Part shown: positions 9,698 to 19,405 of the stretch, piece by piece
Layout of the letters: every line of letters starts with the position of its first letter
How positions within the stretch are numbered: the first letter of the stretch is position 1
DNA from: Dendronalium phyllosphericum CENA369
GTDB taxonomy: Bacteria; Cyanobacteriota; Cyanobacteriia; Cyanobacteriales; Nostocaceae
Assembly (NCBI RefSeq): GCF_016056275.1
Contig: NZ_JAECZA010000002.1
Span: 60,163-124,162, forward strand
Length of the DNA: 64,000 bases
Direction of reading: 5' to 3'
Made by a program: the position numbers and the translations under genes
Notes under the pieces: generated by a model
Seen by the model: only the letters and a program-made list of their open reading frames with translations
Database searches by the model: none
Told to the model about the DNA's origin: nothing

Positions 9698-9970
9698 TCA
9701 ATCAGAAGTGACAACTTTCTCGGCGTTATGATGGTTGATTGACCAACGATGATCTACTCCTACAGAAGAAAACTGGCAAATTTCTTCTAGTTGTTTTTGT
9801 TGCACTGCTGCTTTCCTGAGGGTAATAATTAGTTGATTTACCTGACGGCGCAAATCAGGGTTTTGACTGACTGCTGACATAGTTTGTCTTTCTAAGAGTT
9901 GCAGTAGAAGTTCGTAGTGGACAGGTGAAGGAAGAGGAATTTGCTCCATGTAGTTCATTTGAGATTTCAC
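9698..9970 (-). CDS. Small conserved cyanobacterial protein (DUF5340-like)
   Basis: This is a small protein of up to 90 residues. The core PLPSPVHYELLLQLLERQTM, then QNPDLRRQVNQLIITLRKA, then QQKQLEE looks like a conserved helical cyanobacterial protein and recalls DUF5340; that label is tentative. Three in-frame ATGs lie close together (residues 1, 5 and 8) and no ribosome-binding site decides between them. MEQIPLPSPVH is the likely conserved start. No function is known. Confidence 0.6.
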   Translation of the reverse strand: MKSQMNYMEQIPLPSPVHYELLLQLLERQTMSAVSQNPDLRRQVNQLIITLRKAAVQQKQLEEICQFSSVGVDHRWSINHHNAEKVVTSD

Positions 9971-10040
9971 ATGTTGGATTTTGTAGTCAAGATATTTTGT
10001 CTCTTGCTAATGAATTGTTACATAATAAACAAATATTTGG

Positions 10041-10952
10041 TTATTGACTTGATGTAGATGCAGATGAAGATTTAGAAAAGAGATTAGCGATCGCTAATTC
10101 TGGATTTGGTTGTTTCACTAAAGACTCTCCAATCAAAACTGCGGATACACCTGCTTTTTTTACTACACTCAAATCATTTGAATTATGTAATCCCGATTCG
10201 CTGACAATCAGTATTTTCCGTTCCTGTAATTGCTCTTTTCTGGCTGCTACCAGTTGACTAGTAGTTTGTAAGTCAACAGTAAAATCTTCTAAATTGCGAT
10301 TATTAATTCCTACTAAAGATACACCATCTAATGTTAGTACGCGGTCAAGTTCTTCTAGACTGTGGACTTCAATTAAAGCTGCCATCTGAAGGGCATTGGC
10401 AATTTTAATAAAGTACTGTAAATCTCGATCGCTAAGAATAGCTGCAATTAATAAAACAGCATCTGCACCTCGAACGCGAGCTAAGTACATTTGGTAAGGA
10501 TATATAACAAAATCCTTGCACAATAATGGTAAATCTACGGCAGCGCGAACCTTGGTTAAATTGTCAAAGCTGCCTTGAAAGAACTTGACATCAGTCAATA
10601 CAGAAAGACAACTTGCACCGCCTTGTTCGTATGATAAGGCGATCGCTACCGGGTCAAAATCTTCTCGTAAAATACCTTTGCTAGGAGAAGCTTTTTTAAC
10701 TTCTGCAATTAACGCGGGATTTGTCTTACCTTGCTGTAATGCTGCAACAAAATCACGGGTTGGGGGTGCTGTGAGTGCTTGTTTTTGCAATTCCACCAAA
10801 GGTGTTTTTTCCCGCATTTGGTCTACTTCGATTTCTTTATGCCAAACTATTTCTTCCAAGATATTATTTGGATCTGCATCTGGCACAGCAACTTGGTAGC
10901 GCAATACGGATACATTAATAGCGGGGCTTGGCGAACGGCGGCGGATTTGCAT
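10041..10952 (-). CDS. trpC: Indole-3-glycerol phosphate synthase
   Basis: TrpC closes the indole ring in tryptophan biosynthesis, converting CdRP to indole-3-glycerol phosphate. The 303-residue TIM-barrel protein shows [89 protein letters not shown] and [11 protein letters not shown], covering the catalytic Lys and Glu residues. An N-terminal extension of about 30 residues ([10 protein letters not shown]) is usual in cyanobacteria. lpdA lies upstream on the same strand, separated by 135 bases of repeat DNA; trpC and lpdA are often neighbours in this phylum. Confidence 0.96.
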   Translation of the reverse strand: MQIRRRSPSPAINVSVLRYQVAVPDADPNNILEEIVWHKEIEVDQMREKTPLVELQKQALTAPPTRDFVAALQQGKTNPALIAEVKKASPSKGILREDFDPVAIALSYEQGGASCLSVLTDVKFFQGSFDNLTKVRAAVDLPLLCKDFVIYPYQMYLARVRGADAVLLIAAILSDRDLQYFIKIANALQMAALIEVHSLEELDRVLTLDGVSLVGINNRNLEDFTVDLQTTSQLVAARKEQLQERKILIVSESGLHNSNDLSVVKKAGVSAVLIGESLVKQPNPELAIANLFSKSSSASTSSQ

Positions 10953-10956
10953 AATT

Positions 10957-11052
10957 TGGTCAGTAGTCAGTGGTCAGTAGTCAGTAGAGACGCGATTAAT
11001 CGCGTCTTTACAATGGTCAGTGGTCAGTAGTCAGTAGTCAGTGGTCAGTAAA
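10957..11052. repeat. Tandem GTCAGTA/GTCAGTG repeat block interrupted by a palindrome
   Basis: Heptamer-like units (GTCAGTA, GTCAGTG) fill most of the trpC-lpdA spacer. A 28-base palindrome of another family (10984-11011) sits inside the block with repeat units on both sides. This suggests that one repeat family inserted into the other. Confidence 0.8.
10984..11011. repeat. Dispersed 28-bp palindrome, copy 1
   Basis: GTAGAGACGCGAT is followed by its near-perfect inverse ending in ATCGCGTCTTTAC. Related copies occur at 31146-31173 inside the oxidase operon and at 62167-62192 inside the cas operon. Confidence 0.8.
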
Positions 11053-11087
11053 CAAAGAACAACTAACAACTGACAATTGACAACTAA

Positions 11088-12518
11088 CTAAGAAACGATC
11101 GCTCGTTTGTAGGCTTCGTCCAGCACTTCTGATAGTGTGGGGTGAGCGTGAACTAAATGAGCGAGGGTGTTCACAGATTGACGGTTGGCAATTGCCGCTG
11201 AGGCTTCGTGAATCAAGTCTGAGGCGTGCAATCCGAAAATGTGAACGCCCAAGACTTCACCTGTGTCTTTGCGATACACAACCTTTGCTATGCCGTCGGC
11301 TTCGTTTTCTGCTAAGGCTTTGGAATTGCCTTTGAAGTAACTTTTACTGATGCCGACCTCAAAGCCTTCAGCTTCACCCAATTCCTTAGCGGCGGTTTCT
11401 GTCATCCCGACATAGCTAACTTCTGGGTGGGTAAATGCGGCTGCGGGGATGCTGCGATAGTCTACTATGCGCGATCGCCCGACGATATTTTCGACAGCGA
11501 CGATGCCTTGGGCAGAAGCGGCGTGTGCCAGCATCATTTTGCCGTTGGCATCGCCAATTGCCCACAAATGCGGTACGACTTCACCCGCACTTAGCACCGC
11601 CATGCGGTCATCGACGGGGATAAAATTCCGCCGATCTAGTTCTACACCAATAGACTCTAAACCGAGGTTTTGGGTTGCGGGAATGCGTCCTGTGGCAACT
11701 AAACAAGCATCCACTTCGATGACATCTAAATCTTCTTTGGTTTTGAAATCTGCCAACTCAATGACTACCGGAGAACCAGGAATGACTTTTTTGGCATAAA
11801 TCCCCACTTTGGTTTCAATGTCGCGGGGAGTAATCAGCACCCGTTCGGCGAGTTTGGCAATATCGCGGTCAAATCCTGGCATTAACTGGTCTAGGGCTTC
11901 AATCATGGTGATTTCGCACCCTAAAGCTGAGTAAACATCAGAAAATTCTAAGCCGATGTAACCGCTACCAATAATCGCCACCCATTCCGGGAGAGATTCC
12001 AATTTCACGCCTTGGTCGCTGGTAAAGACAGTTTTGCCGTCTACTTCAATGCCTGGAGGCACGAAGGGGACTGAACCAGGGGAAAGGATAATATCTTTGG
12101 CTGTGATGGTTTTTTCACCGCCATCGCTAGTCACGGTGACTTTTTGCGTTCCAGCTATTTTCCCCCAACCCCGAATGATATCAACTCCTAGCCGTTTGAG
12201 GCTGTTGGTTAAGTCGCCTTGGATTTTCGAGACGAGATTGCCAGCGTGATTGGCGATCGCTTGCCGATCGAAATCTACGCTACCGATTTGAATTCCCAGC
12301 GACTTCAGGTGGTGGGCATTGCGTAACTCCCGCACACGTCCAGCGGCTGCTAACAGCGCCTTAGAAGGAATGCAGCCCCGATTGACACAGGTTCCTCCCA
12401 TATCAGCGGCTTCAATAATTGCTGTTTTCAAACCGCAGCTGACAGCGTGTAAGGCTGCGCCATGTCCGCCTACACCAGCGCCTATAATCACTAAATCGTA
12501 ATCAAATTCATGACTCAC
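11088..12518 (-). CDS. lpdA: Dihydrolipoyl dehydrogenase
   Basis: This is the E3 flavoenzyme of pyruvate dehydrogenase and of glycine cleavage; it reoxidises dihydrolipoamide using NAD. The 476-residue protein has the FAD motif [13 protein letters not shown] near residue 13, the redox disulfide [13 protein letters not shown] (Cys44 and Cys49), a second dinucleotide motif [11 protein letters not shown], the FAD-binding [13 protein letters not shown], and the C-terminal [11 protein letters not shown] segment whose His459 is the active-site base. All catalytic residues are present. It is the first gene of an apparent lpdA-trpC unit. Large open frames on the opposite strand over this gene are codon-usage shadows. 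Confidence 0.97.
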   Translation of the reverse strand: MSHEFDYDLVIIGAGVGGHGAALHAVSCGLKTAIIEAADMGGTCVNRGCIPSKALLAAAGRVRELRNAHHLKSLGIQIGSVDFDRQAIANHAGNLVSKIQGDLTNSLKRLGVDIIRGWGKIAGTQKVTVTSDGGEKTITAKDIILSPGSVPFVPPGIEVDGKTVFTSDQGVKLESLPEWVAIIGSGYIGLEFSDVYSALGCEITMIEALDQLMPGFDRDIAKLAERVLITPRDIETKVGIYAKKVIPGSPVVIELADFKTKEDLDVIEVDACLVATGRIPATQNLGLESIGVELDRRNFIPVDDRMAVLSAGEVVPHLWAIGDANGKMMLAHAASAQGIVAVENIVGRSRIVDYRSIPAAAFTHPEVSYVGMTETAAKELGEAEGFEVGISKSYFKGNSKALAENEADGIAKVVYRKDTGEVLGVHIFGLHASDLIHEASAAIANRQSVNTLAHLVHAHPTLSEVLDEAYKRAIVS

Positions 12519-12963
12519 GTTAGTTTCCCCGTGTGCTTCGCATATTTATTCTCAACTTGACAAGCAATCAATGCAACCCCTTCATCATTTAAGAGTTGCT
12601 AAGTCAAATTATGATTTACGTTAGCAGGTGAAGAGATTTATGTTTTGAGTATTATTATAGTAAAAAATATGTACTTATCTTATTTAATACTACGCCTATA
12701 AATTTGCTGACAAAGTATGATATACAGGTCAGGTTGCAGATAATCCTTTTATTTCTTGAAGAATGTCATGTTAGTTGGGACAATTTTCTCCTCTGATGCC
12801 AAAATATATTGAGCTAAAAATTAAGTAATTAGTGACATAAAATACCAATACTACTAGATGAAAGATTTTCTGTTACTTTGAGTTACCTAACAACAGATTA
12901 TCTTAATACCTAAGCTAGATATAAAATTCATTCACGTATAAGATTTTCACAGGCGATCGCTCG
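12519..12963. other. Intergenic region between divergent lpdA and the SWIM gene
   Basis: This AT-rich region holds the promoters of two divergent genes. No repeat, hairpin or small gene was recognised. Confidence 0.45.
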
Positions 12964-14736
12964 ATGTCTATTCCCAAAATCAGTGAATTCACCATCCGTC
13001 GTAATACCAACACCAAATCTTTCCAACGGGGTGAGGCTTATTATGAGGCAGGTGCTGTCACTGCCGTTACTCAACGAAGTTACCAGCTGCAAGCAGAAGT
13101 TGAAGGTGGTGAAGCTAAACCTTATCGCGTCAGCCTGAGTTTTGACGAGCAAAGTGTAACTTCAGCAAATTGTACCTGTGCTTACAACTTTGATGGTTGG
13201 TGCAAACACATCGTAGCGACGATCCTCGTCTGCGTGCGTCAGCCAGAAATTATTGAGCAACGCCCCACCCTAGAACAACTACTCGATTCACTCGATCGCC
13301 TGCAAACCCAAAGGCTGGTACAAGAGTTAGTAGCCCGATACCCACAGTTGATTGAGGCGATAGATCGCCATATCAGTTGGACGGGCGCTCCTGCTTCCAA
13401 GCAACATCACAAACCTATACGCTTGAATAGTATTAATACCAAGCCCTATGGACAGCAAGTACGCCAAATTCTTCGAGATGCAGTGCGCTACTGGGAAGAT
13501 GGCTACGAGGACGATCCGATTAGTGAAGAATTGCCCAGCGTCATCCAAACAGCTAGAGATTTTTGCGAACGGGGAGACGGTTATAGTGCGATCGCTATTT
13601 TGTCAGCGATAACTTCTGCCTGTGTAGATAATTGGGAGGATGTTGCAGAATATGGTGGTGACAACGATGAAACTGTTAAGGAATTAAATCATGCTTGGTG
13701 TGAAGCCATTCTCAGTGTTGAACTTACCCCAGAAGAAAAAGTTGATATCCAGGTGAATTTAGAAGCATGGCAAGATGAATGGAATGCTGATTTTAACATG
13801 AGTTTAGAGGCTTTGCACCAAGGCTGGGATGAACCAGCATTGGTGAGTGTTTTAGAAGGAAATATCACCGAAAGAGGAGTTTGGGAAGCAGAAGTACCAG
13901 ATTACGCCGATGATTTAGCTTTAATTCGCCTGAAAATCCTCGAACGTCAAGAACGTTACGAAGAATACTTGTACTTAGCCTCAGCCGAAGGACAAACTCA
14001 ACAATATCTGACAATGCTGGGTAGGTTAGGCAGGGTAGAAGAAGCTATTGAGGCTGCTCAAACCGAGATGAACTCAATCGAAGAAGCCTTTGCCCTAGCG
14101 AAAACACTTGCCGAGCAAGGCTCATTGCAGCAAGCTTTAGACATAGCCCTGAGTGGATTAAAGTTGCCAGGAAATTGTCAGTATGAATTGGGAATTTGGA
14201 CAAGCGATCTAGCCTTGGAGTTGGGTAATCGTGAAGCTGCTTTATCAGCTACCAAAGCTGCTTTTCAAGTTAAGCCTTCATTTTTTGATTACCAAAAGAT
14301 AGCAGAACTAGCTGGGAAAAACTGGGAAAGTGTCAAAATTGACTTACTGAAAATCATCCGTACCTTGGAAGGTTGGGAAACAGTAGCAGCGAAGGTAGAT
14401 ATTTTTTTGCATGAGGGATTAATTGATGAAGCGATCGCGATCGTTACCGAACTGAGTTCCTATTATTCTGAATTAATACACCGAGTGATGAATGCTGCTA
14501 TCCCTCACAATCCTGATTGGGTGATTGTCAATGCCCGTCACCGTGCCGAAAAAATTATGGATCGGGGTAAAGCAGAACACTATGATTATGCTGTTGAGTG
14601 GTTAAAAAAAGTACGTGCTGCTTATTTGGCATCTGGGAAAAAAGCAGACTGGTTAAGTTATCGGACACAACTAGTACAAAGCCACGCCCGCAAGCGGAAA
14701 TTAATGGAAATGTTTAAACAACAAGGTATGAAATAA
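12964..14736 (+). CDS. SWIM zinc-finger protein with helical-repeat C-terminus
   Basis: The protein has 590 residues. The SWIM signature is clear: Cys70-x-Cys72, then Cys80-x-His82 (CTCAYNFDGWCKH), within a beta-rich N-terminal module that starts RGEAYYEAGAV. The rest (about 120-590) is strongly helical, with TPR-like stretches such as EERYEEYLYLASAEGQTQQYL, VEEAIEAAQTEMNSIEEAF and DEAIAIVTELSSYY. SWIM proteins bind DNA or proteins; the target here is unknown. It is a single gene followed by a MITE-like repeat. Confidence 0.85.
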   Translation: MSIPKISEFTIRRNTNTKSFQRGEAYYEAGAVTAVTQRSYQLQAEVEGGEAKPYRVSLSFDEQSVTSANCTCAYNFDGWCKHIVATILVCVRQPEIIEQRPTLEQLLDSLDRLQTQRLVQELVARYPQLIEAIDRHISWTGAPASKQHHKPIRLNSINTKPYGQQVRQILRDAVRYWEDGYEDDPISEELPSVIQTARDFCERGDGYSAIAILSAITSACVDNWEDVAEYGGDNDETVKELNHAWCEAILSVELTPEEKVDIQVNLEAWQDEWNADFNMSLEALHQGWDEPALVSVLEGNITERGVWEAEVPDYADDLALIRLKILERQERYEEYLYLASAEGQTQQYLTMLGRLGRVEEAIEAAQTEMNSIEEAFALAKTLAEQGSLQQALDIALSGLKLPGNCQYELGIWTSDLALELGNREAALSATKAAFQVKPSFFDYQKIAELAGKNWESVKIDLLKIIRTLEGWETVAAKVDIFLHEGLIDEAIAIVTELSSYYSELIHRVMNAAIPHNPDWVIVNARHRAEKIMDRGKAEHYDYAVEWLKKVRAAYLASGKKADWLSYRTQLVQSHARKRKLMEMFKQQGMK

Positions 14737-14740
14737 TACT

Positions 14741-14804
14741 AATTCGTAATTCGTAATACCCTTCGGGAAGCCGCGCAGAGCGCGTCTACGTAATTCGTAA
14801 TTAA
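14741..14804 (+). repeat. Dispersed palindromic repeat, copy 2
   Basis: Same family as 7917-7974, with the core CTTCGGGAAGCCGCGCAGAG identical. It begins 4 bases after the SWIM gene stop and has an extra AATTCGTAAT unit at its left end. Confidence 0.8.
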
Positions 14805-14976
14805 GAAAGTTAGACTCAATTTGGGTTTCCAGGCTTGCATCTATTCAGATTCTTTTTTCAAATTGGTATAACATCAGATTGTTCTGGCAACTCCAAAAAG
14901 AACTGTACTCAATTTCTCCATCCAAGACATTCTAGTATTCTTCTCGCCTCCCCCATCTCCCCCATCTCCCCCTGCT

Positions 14977-15336
14977 CTATTCCATGACTTGAATCTCTCC
15001 ACCCTGTGGTTTTGATAGCGCTTGTAGTTCTTCCCAAGTATAGTGACGGGGTAGTTCAATTGGTTTGTGGTCGGCTCCTAATCCCAATCCAATTGTGGGC
15101 TGGAGTTCTTCAGCAAATTCCTCGACATATTCTGCTAGCTGATTGGCTGCAACGCTACCAGTAATTGCTCCTGCAACTCCACCAATGGCAGCACCAACTT
15201 TACCACCGATTGAGCGACCGAGTGCAGCTCCTAATACGCTACCTCCTGCTGCTGCTAATCCTGTGGCGATAGGATGAGCATTTGGAGTCGTTTGGCTTTC
15301 ATTTTCCGGGTTAGTAAGAGGGTGTTCTTCGTTCAT
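14977..15336 (-). CDS. Glycine-zipper-like small protein
   Basis: The product has about 119 residues. Two adjacent ATGs lie at 15337-15339 and 15334-15336; AAGGAG is 6 bases from the second, so that one is chosen. The N-terminus is polar. Residues 22-65 form a Gly/Ala-rich hydrophobic stretch (GLAAAGGSVLGAALGRSIGGK and AAIGGVAGAITGS) of the glycine-zipper type, able to pack in or on membranes. The C-terminus is acidic and includes HYTWEELQAL. The family is unnamed. It lies downstream of the HPP gene on the same strand, possibly in the same unit. Confidence 0.7.
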   Translation of the reverse strand: MNEEHPLTNPENESQTTPNAHPIATGLAAAGGSVLGAALGRSIGGKVGAAIGGVAGAITGSVAANQLAEYVEEFAEELQPTIGLGLGADHKPIELPRHYTWEELQALSKPQGGEIQVME

Positions 15337-15392
15337 CATTCTCTCCTTAAAACTATTGAACTCGTAAGTATTGACAATAGACAAGCATGAAA

Positions 15393-15911
15393 CTACTTCG
15401 GGCTTAGGTATGCCAGAAGCCACAGGGCAAAGCGTTCTAGTACAACCAATAGACCTGTGATACCCACTGCTAGACCAAACAAAACTAAGTTGTTTTCATT
15501 ACCAGCTTTGAAGGCAAAACTTAAGGATGTAGCGACTGCTGGAGGATGCATTACATCTAACAGAATCATCAGCACAATTGTTATGAGCATTGCGGTTCCA
15601 CCAGACACATAGCCCGAACCTAGCACGATGTAAGTCGTAAAACCGATCGCAGCTGCCATCATTTGAGAAATGACTAGAGTTCGCGCTGTGTTTGTACCGT
15701 GTTGCGGGTCGAGATAAATCAGAAAGGCACTAGAGGCCAAGGACGCAAACAACAAGCGCTGGCGGGTTAGTACCTCAACTAGAGCTAACATACTCAATAC
15801 GACCACTGTCGGAGCAGTGGCTAGTGCCAATTCACCCTTCCAATCAAGGCGGCTGCGGAGCGAGCGATTCGCACCTTCCAAAGGTTTTAAGCTGGAACGG
15901 TGAGGTTTCAT
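15393..15911 (-). CDS. HPP family integral membrane protein
   Basis: This 172-residue membrane protein has four or five predicted transmembrane segments and the family signature LLDVMHPPAVATSLSFAF. Some plant and cyanobacterial HPP proteins have been linked to nitrite transport across membranes; whether this one does so is unknown. Its start overlaps the stop of the DUF1622 gene by 4 bases (ATGA), so the two are translationally coupled. The C-terminus ends in a membrane helix (LVVLERFALWLLAYLSPK). Confidence 0.85.
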   Translation of the reverse strand: MKPHRSSLKPLEGANRSLRSRLDWKGELALATAPTVVVLSMLALVEVLTRQRLLFASLASSAFLIYLDPQHGTNTARTLVISQMMAAAIGFTTYIVLGSGYVSGGTAMLITIVLMILLDVMHPPAVATSLSFAFKAGNENNLVLFGLAVGITGLLVVLERFALWLLAYLSPK

Positions 15912-16405
15912 CGTATACTCCTATCAAGCTCTGGCTCAGGCAAGCGGCGTTGTTCCCCCTGCTGAATCTCGCGCTCTAAGAAATAATTTAGTAGCGTTCG
16001 CAAGAGAACGATTGCTCCTAAATTCAAGATATCTTGGCGAGTAGGTGCTACTGCTGTCCGCAAGATATCGCTGGCAACGGTGAATTCTAGCCCTAATGCT
16101 AGTACTCGCCCCAATTGTAGACGAATTGCTTCTGTGGCATCGAAATGTTGTTTAGAACGAGCAAACAATATTCGCCCATAGGTAGCAATACCTCGAATTA
16201 CCGCTGTGCCAATCACAACTGCTGCTGCAATTTCTGTCCCTGCTGCCAAATAACCGACAATGACTTTCAGCCACATCTCCAGAGGACTTGTTAAAGCGTC
16301 TCCCCTACCTTCTCCCACATTCAAACTCAGGATTAAAACTAACCCGAAGATGAGTGCCAGCGGTAATAGCAAATTAAGCAATGAATCTCTGGGTGGCTCT
16401 CTCAT
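15908..16405 (-). CDS. DUF1622 family membrane protein
   Basis: The 165-residue protein has four hydrophobic segments (about 10-30, 45-75, 100-120 and 128-145). The central AAVVIGTAVIRGIATY and the QLGRVLALGLEFTVASDILRTAVAPT segment are typical of DUF1622. The function is unknown; the cluster with an HPP protein and a glycine-zipper protein suggests a membrane role. It is the first gene of the unit. Confidence 0.85.
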   Translation of the reverse strand: MREPPRDSLLNLLLPLALIFGLVLILSLNVGEGRGDALTSPLEMWLKVIVGYLAAGTEIAAAVVIGTAVIRGIATYGRILFARSKQHFDATEAIRLQLGRVLALGLEFTVASDILRTAVAPTRQDILNLGAIVLLRTLLNYFLEREIQQGEQRRLPEPELDRSIR

Positions 16406-16453
16406 AAGGGAATTCCAAGTAAATAACTATTCCATCGCTGTTAAAGCTGGGGA

Positions 16454-16494
16454 GCCACTGCGGTGGACGGGTTTCCCGGCATAGAGCAAGTGGC
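16454..16494. repeat. 41-bp hairpin repeat
   Basis: It has ends GCCACT and AGTGGC and a GGACGGGTTTCCCGGC core shared with the Uma2 insert. Length is exactly 41 bases, as in the other two copies. The outer arms differ in sequence but keep pairing, which implies compensatory change. Confidence 0.7.
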
Positions 16495-16679
16495 GTGGAG
16501 CTGGGGAGGCTGGGGTAGCTGGGGGAGAAAGAGCCTATTCATCGTCTTCGCGCTCCAAATGGAATAATTTAATTTATGTCAGTCCCTAAAACCTGACGAT
16601 CGCTTTAGAAACCTAGAGGCTTCGGGGGATGGCTGCATTCTGTAACATTTTGTATCTATTTCACTCGTTCAGCGATGCG

Positions 16680-18254
16680 TTAGCGAAGCTCTGCTGCAAG
16701 CAGCTCGCCAACTCGCAATGCATTGGCCATAATCGTCAGCGTCGGGTTAGCACCGGAGTTTGACGGAAAGAAACTACTATCTACCACATAGAGATTATCA
16801 ATATCGTGGGTACGGCAATTCAGGTCGAGGACTGAAGTTTTGGGATCTGTACCGAATCGACAACTACCGCATTGATGGGCTACTGCTTGTTCTGGTATAT
16901 GAGTACGAGGATAAATGCTAAATGGCAGGACGTGTTTAGCAGAGTTAGGGATTGACTTTAATACAGATGTCCAGCGGTGGATTAAGCGATCGCTTGCTTC
17001 GGTATTATTCAGCGTATAGTCAATGTGAATGTTATCACCCACTACACGAATGCGATTATTTGGGTCTGGTAAGTCCTCTGTTTGCAACCACCAACCTACC
17101 GAACGCTCGGCAAGCAAATGTAGCTCATAGTGGGGAACCAACTTGACAAAAGGAGCCATCAGTGGTGGTGCTTCGGCAGGAATCATATCAGCTAAGACAT
17201 TGCCTGTATTCTGCACCATCCCCATTGGATAAGGAAAATCTGGTTCTCCCCAATAAAAATCGTTGACGGCGATCGTTTTTTGAAAGCTGGCGCGATTTAC
17301 ATCTAAATGTATGGAAACGATCGCGGTTTCCAACTGTTTCATGAAATTCCGCCCCACTTGGTCGGAACTGTTTGCCAATCCATTGGGATGTTTGTCGTTA
17401 GCAGAACGTAACAGCAAGACAGCCGAGTTGATAGAACCACAGGCAACAACCACAATATCGCTGGAAAACCAATGCCGCTCTCCGGCAATTTCAGTTTCTA
17501 CACTCGTAATTTCTCGCCCCGACTCACTGGTGTGCAGACGTAAGACTTTGGCATTGGTCTTGAGGGTGAAATTGGCGTACTTTTCGCGAGTAGGACGAAT
17601 GGCGTTGACATCAGCATCGGCTTTTGCGTGTACGAGACAGGGATACCCATCAAAAGTATCGCAGCGAATGCAAGGACTATTTGCGCGATCGCTTTCATTC
17701 AGCTTTAACCCCAGTGGTAAATGGAATGGGTAATAACCTAGTTCGCGGATGCCATCAGCCAATTGCTGCATATCCGGCTCGTGACTGACTGGCGGATGAG
17801 GATATTGCTCGCTACGAGGTGGTTCGGTGGGGTCTTCTCCTTGCTTGCCATGCACGTCATACAGTTTTTCTGCCTGTGTATAATACGGCTCAAAGTCTGA
17901 GTATTTGAGCGGCCATTCTGGAGAAATTCCTCCTTTGTGAATTACCTTTTCAAAATCTCGCTCCCGAAATCTAATTAAGGCTGCACCGTAGAGTTTAGTA
18001 TTACCGCCAACCCAGTAACCTGTCTGGGGCTTAAAAGCTTTGCCTTCTTTGTCATACCACTGTTCATCTGTATGGTAGCGATGTTTTTGATAAACTTCCT
18101 GTGGATTCCAGTTAGCTTTTTCTCTTGGCAAAAAGTCGCCTCTTTCCAGCACGAGAATTTTTTTACCTGTGGGTGCGAGACGATGAGCCAGTGTACCCCC
18201 ACCAGCTCCCGTACCGATAATGATGATGTCGTAGCGCTCAGTAATGTTTGTCAT
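16680..18254 (-). CDS. GMC-family FAD-dependent oxidoreductase
   Basis: The 524-residue flavoprotein belongs to the glucose-methanol-choline oxidoreductase superfamily. It has the N-terminal FAD motif IIIGTGAGGGTLAHRLA, a GGNTKLYGAALIRFR segment, VVVACGSINSAVLLL, and the C-terminal active-site region AHQCGSCRFG plus NLYVVDSSFFPSNSGANPTLTIMANALR, with the catalytic His and Asn. The substrate is unknown; bacterial relatives oxidise alcohols, sugars or sterols. Four Cys around CIRCDTFDGYPC may bind metal or form disulfides. A short remnant of a dehydrogenase gene lies just upstream on the same strand. Confidence 0.9.
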   Translation of the reverse strand: MTNITERYDIIIIGTGAGGGTLAHRLAPTGKKILVLERGDFLPREKANWNPQEVYQKHRYHTDEQWYDKEGKAFKPQTGYWVGGNTKLYGAALIRFRERDFEKVIHKGGISPEWPLKYSDFEPYYTQAEKLYDVHGKQGEDPTEPPRSEQYPHPPVSHEPDMQQLADGIRELGYYPFHLPLGLKLNESDRANSPCIRCDTFDGYPCLVHAKADADVNAIRPTREKYANFTLKTNAKVLRLHTSESGREITSVETEIAGERHWFSSDIVVVACGSINSAVLLLRSANDKHPNGLANSSDQVGRNFMKQLETAIVSIHLDVNRASFQKTIAVNDFYWGEPDFPYPMGMVQNTGNVLADMIPAEAPPLMAPFVKLVPHYELHLLAERSVGWWLQTEDLPDPNNRIRVVGDNIHIDYTLNNTEASDRLIHRWTSVLKSIPNSAKHVLPFSIYPRTHIPEQAVAHQCGSCRFGTDPKTSVLDLNCRTHDIDNLYVVDSSFFPSNSGANPTLTIMANALRVGELLAAELR

Positions 18255-18292
18255 ATATGCGGTAGTTGCAAATTATCTTTATCTCGAACCTA

Positions 18293-18340
18293 TTAGCCTG
18301 CTTCAGTAACTACAGCGACTTTACCTTGAAGACCAACCAT
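18293..18340 (-). pseudogene. Remnant of a short-chain dehydrogenase start
   Basis: The minus strand reads MVGLQGKVAVVTEAG then stop. This is the typical start of a classical short-chain dehydrogenase (GKVAVVTGAG) with Gly changed to Glu and early termination. No continuation was seen upstream or downstream. A chance match of 15 residues is possible. Confidence 0.4.
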
Positions 18341-19405
18341 ACGCCATTTTTTTCTGTAATTATGAGTAATTTTATCCCCAGCAATTTTATTAGGAAATAT
18401 TCAGATAGTTTTTGCTGAGAAGCTTTACTTTGTGTCATTATCTCTGATTTTATCAATTTATGAATAATATATCTCTAAAATAATAAATTCAGCCTGGGGA
18501 TATAGAAGAAATTTTGACAATACTTGTTTCTACTAAGACTCTAACTTTAATTTTAGGAAGTTTTGGCACTAGATTGATTACTGTTAATTAAAACTATCAA
18601 TTTATATTTAAAAGTTTAGATTCTCTCTAACGGTCTATTTTTTGTTTATAACTAAAGGTGGGCTAATATTTCATTTTGATTTCATTTTTGTTTGTATATC
18701 ATATAAATCAGGCATATTTAATATTTAAAAGTGATTTTTGCAGTAAAGATTAAGTAGGGAAGCCAAAAAGCGGCGGATATATCCTCCCGCTATATTACTG
18801 TTGTTTTATGACTATGTAAGTATTTAATAGTTTGAGACAGTACAGAATTAGGGGTAAAGCATCAATTTAGTGGTGGTTTAAGTAACGGTTAACGCGCTCT
18901 AAAAAACTGACACAGTTGATTTTGTTCATTAGCAACCTCTTGTAATATCGGCTTCTACTTTGTCCTATTCGCCGGGTAATATGCTCCCTACAAAAGAAAA
19001 TTTATTGCAACATTTAAGGATTAATACGCCACTACAACTTAATATTTGCTTGATAGATAACTTATTCTATAACTTTTTATATAATATGCTATAAAAACTA
19101 TAATTTTAACTATTAACTATTTCTATTTAGAAAATAAATTATTTGTTAGCCATAGGAATTCAAGACTAATAAAATACTCACAAAATCTATATCTATAGTT
19201 TGAGGTAAATCAAGATTCATTAAATAAAATTATCTTTATACCAACTCCTTGAAGAATTAAAGAGAAAAATTAGCAATAAACATATAGTCATAAGTTATAC
19301 GCCCAGTTTTTTACAAAAAATGCCAGTGTACCTTAATAGCAATTTGGTATGAGCTTGAACCTGCTATTTATTATCGGTAACCAAGTTAAATAACAGGAGA
19401 TTATT
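18341..19405. other. Long AT-rich gene-free region
   Basis: About 1 kb without a convincing gene, between divergent GMC and lactonase genes. It is very AT-rich with short A/T runs and lacks HIP1 sites. No repeat family of this window was found in it. A GGAG ribosome-binding site occurs just before 19406. Confidence 0.5.

Noticed and set aside
11135..12501. Several plus-strand frames of 60-110 codons over lpdA
   Set aside because: They are antisense shadows of a conserved gene caused by its codon use.
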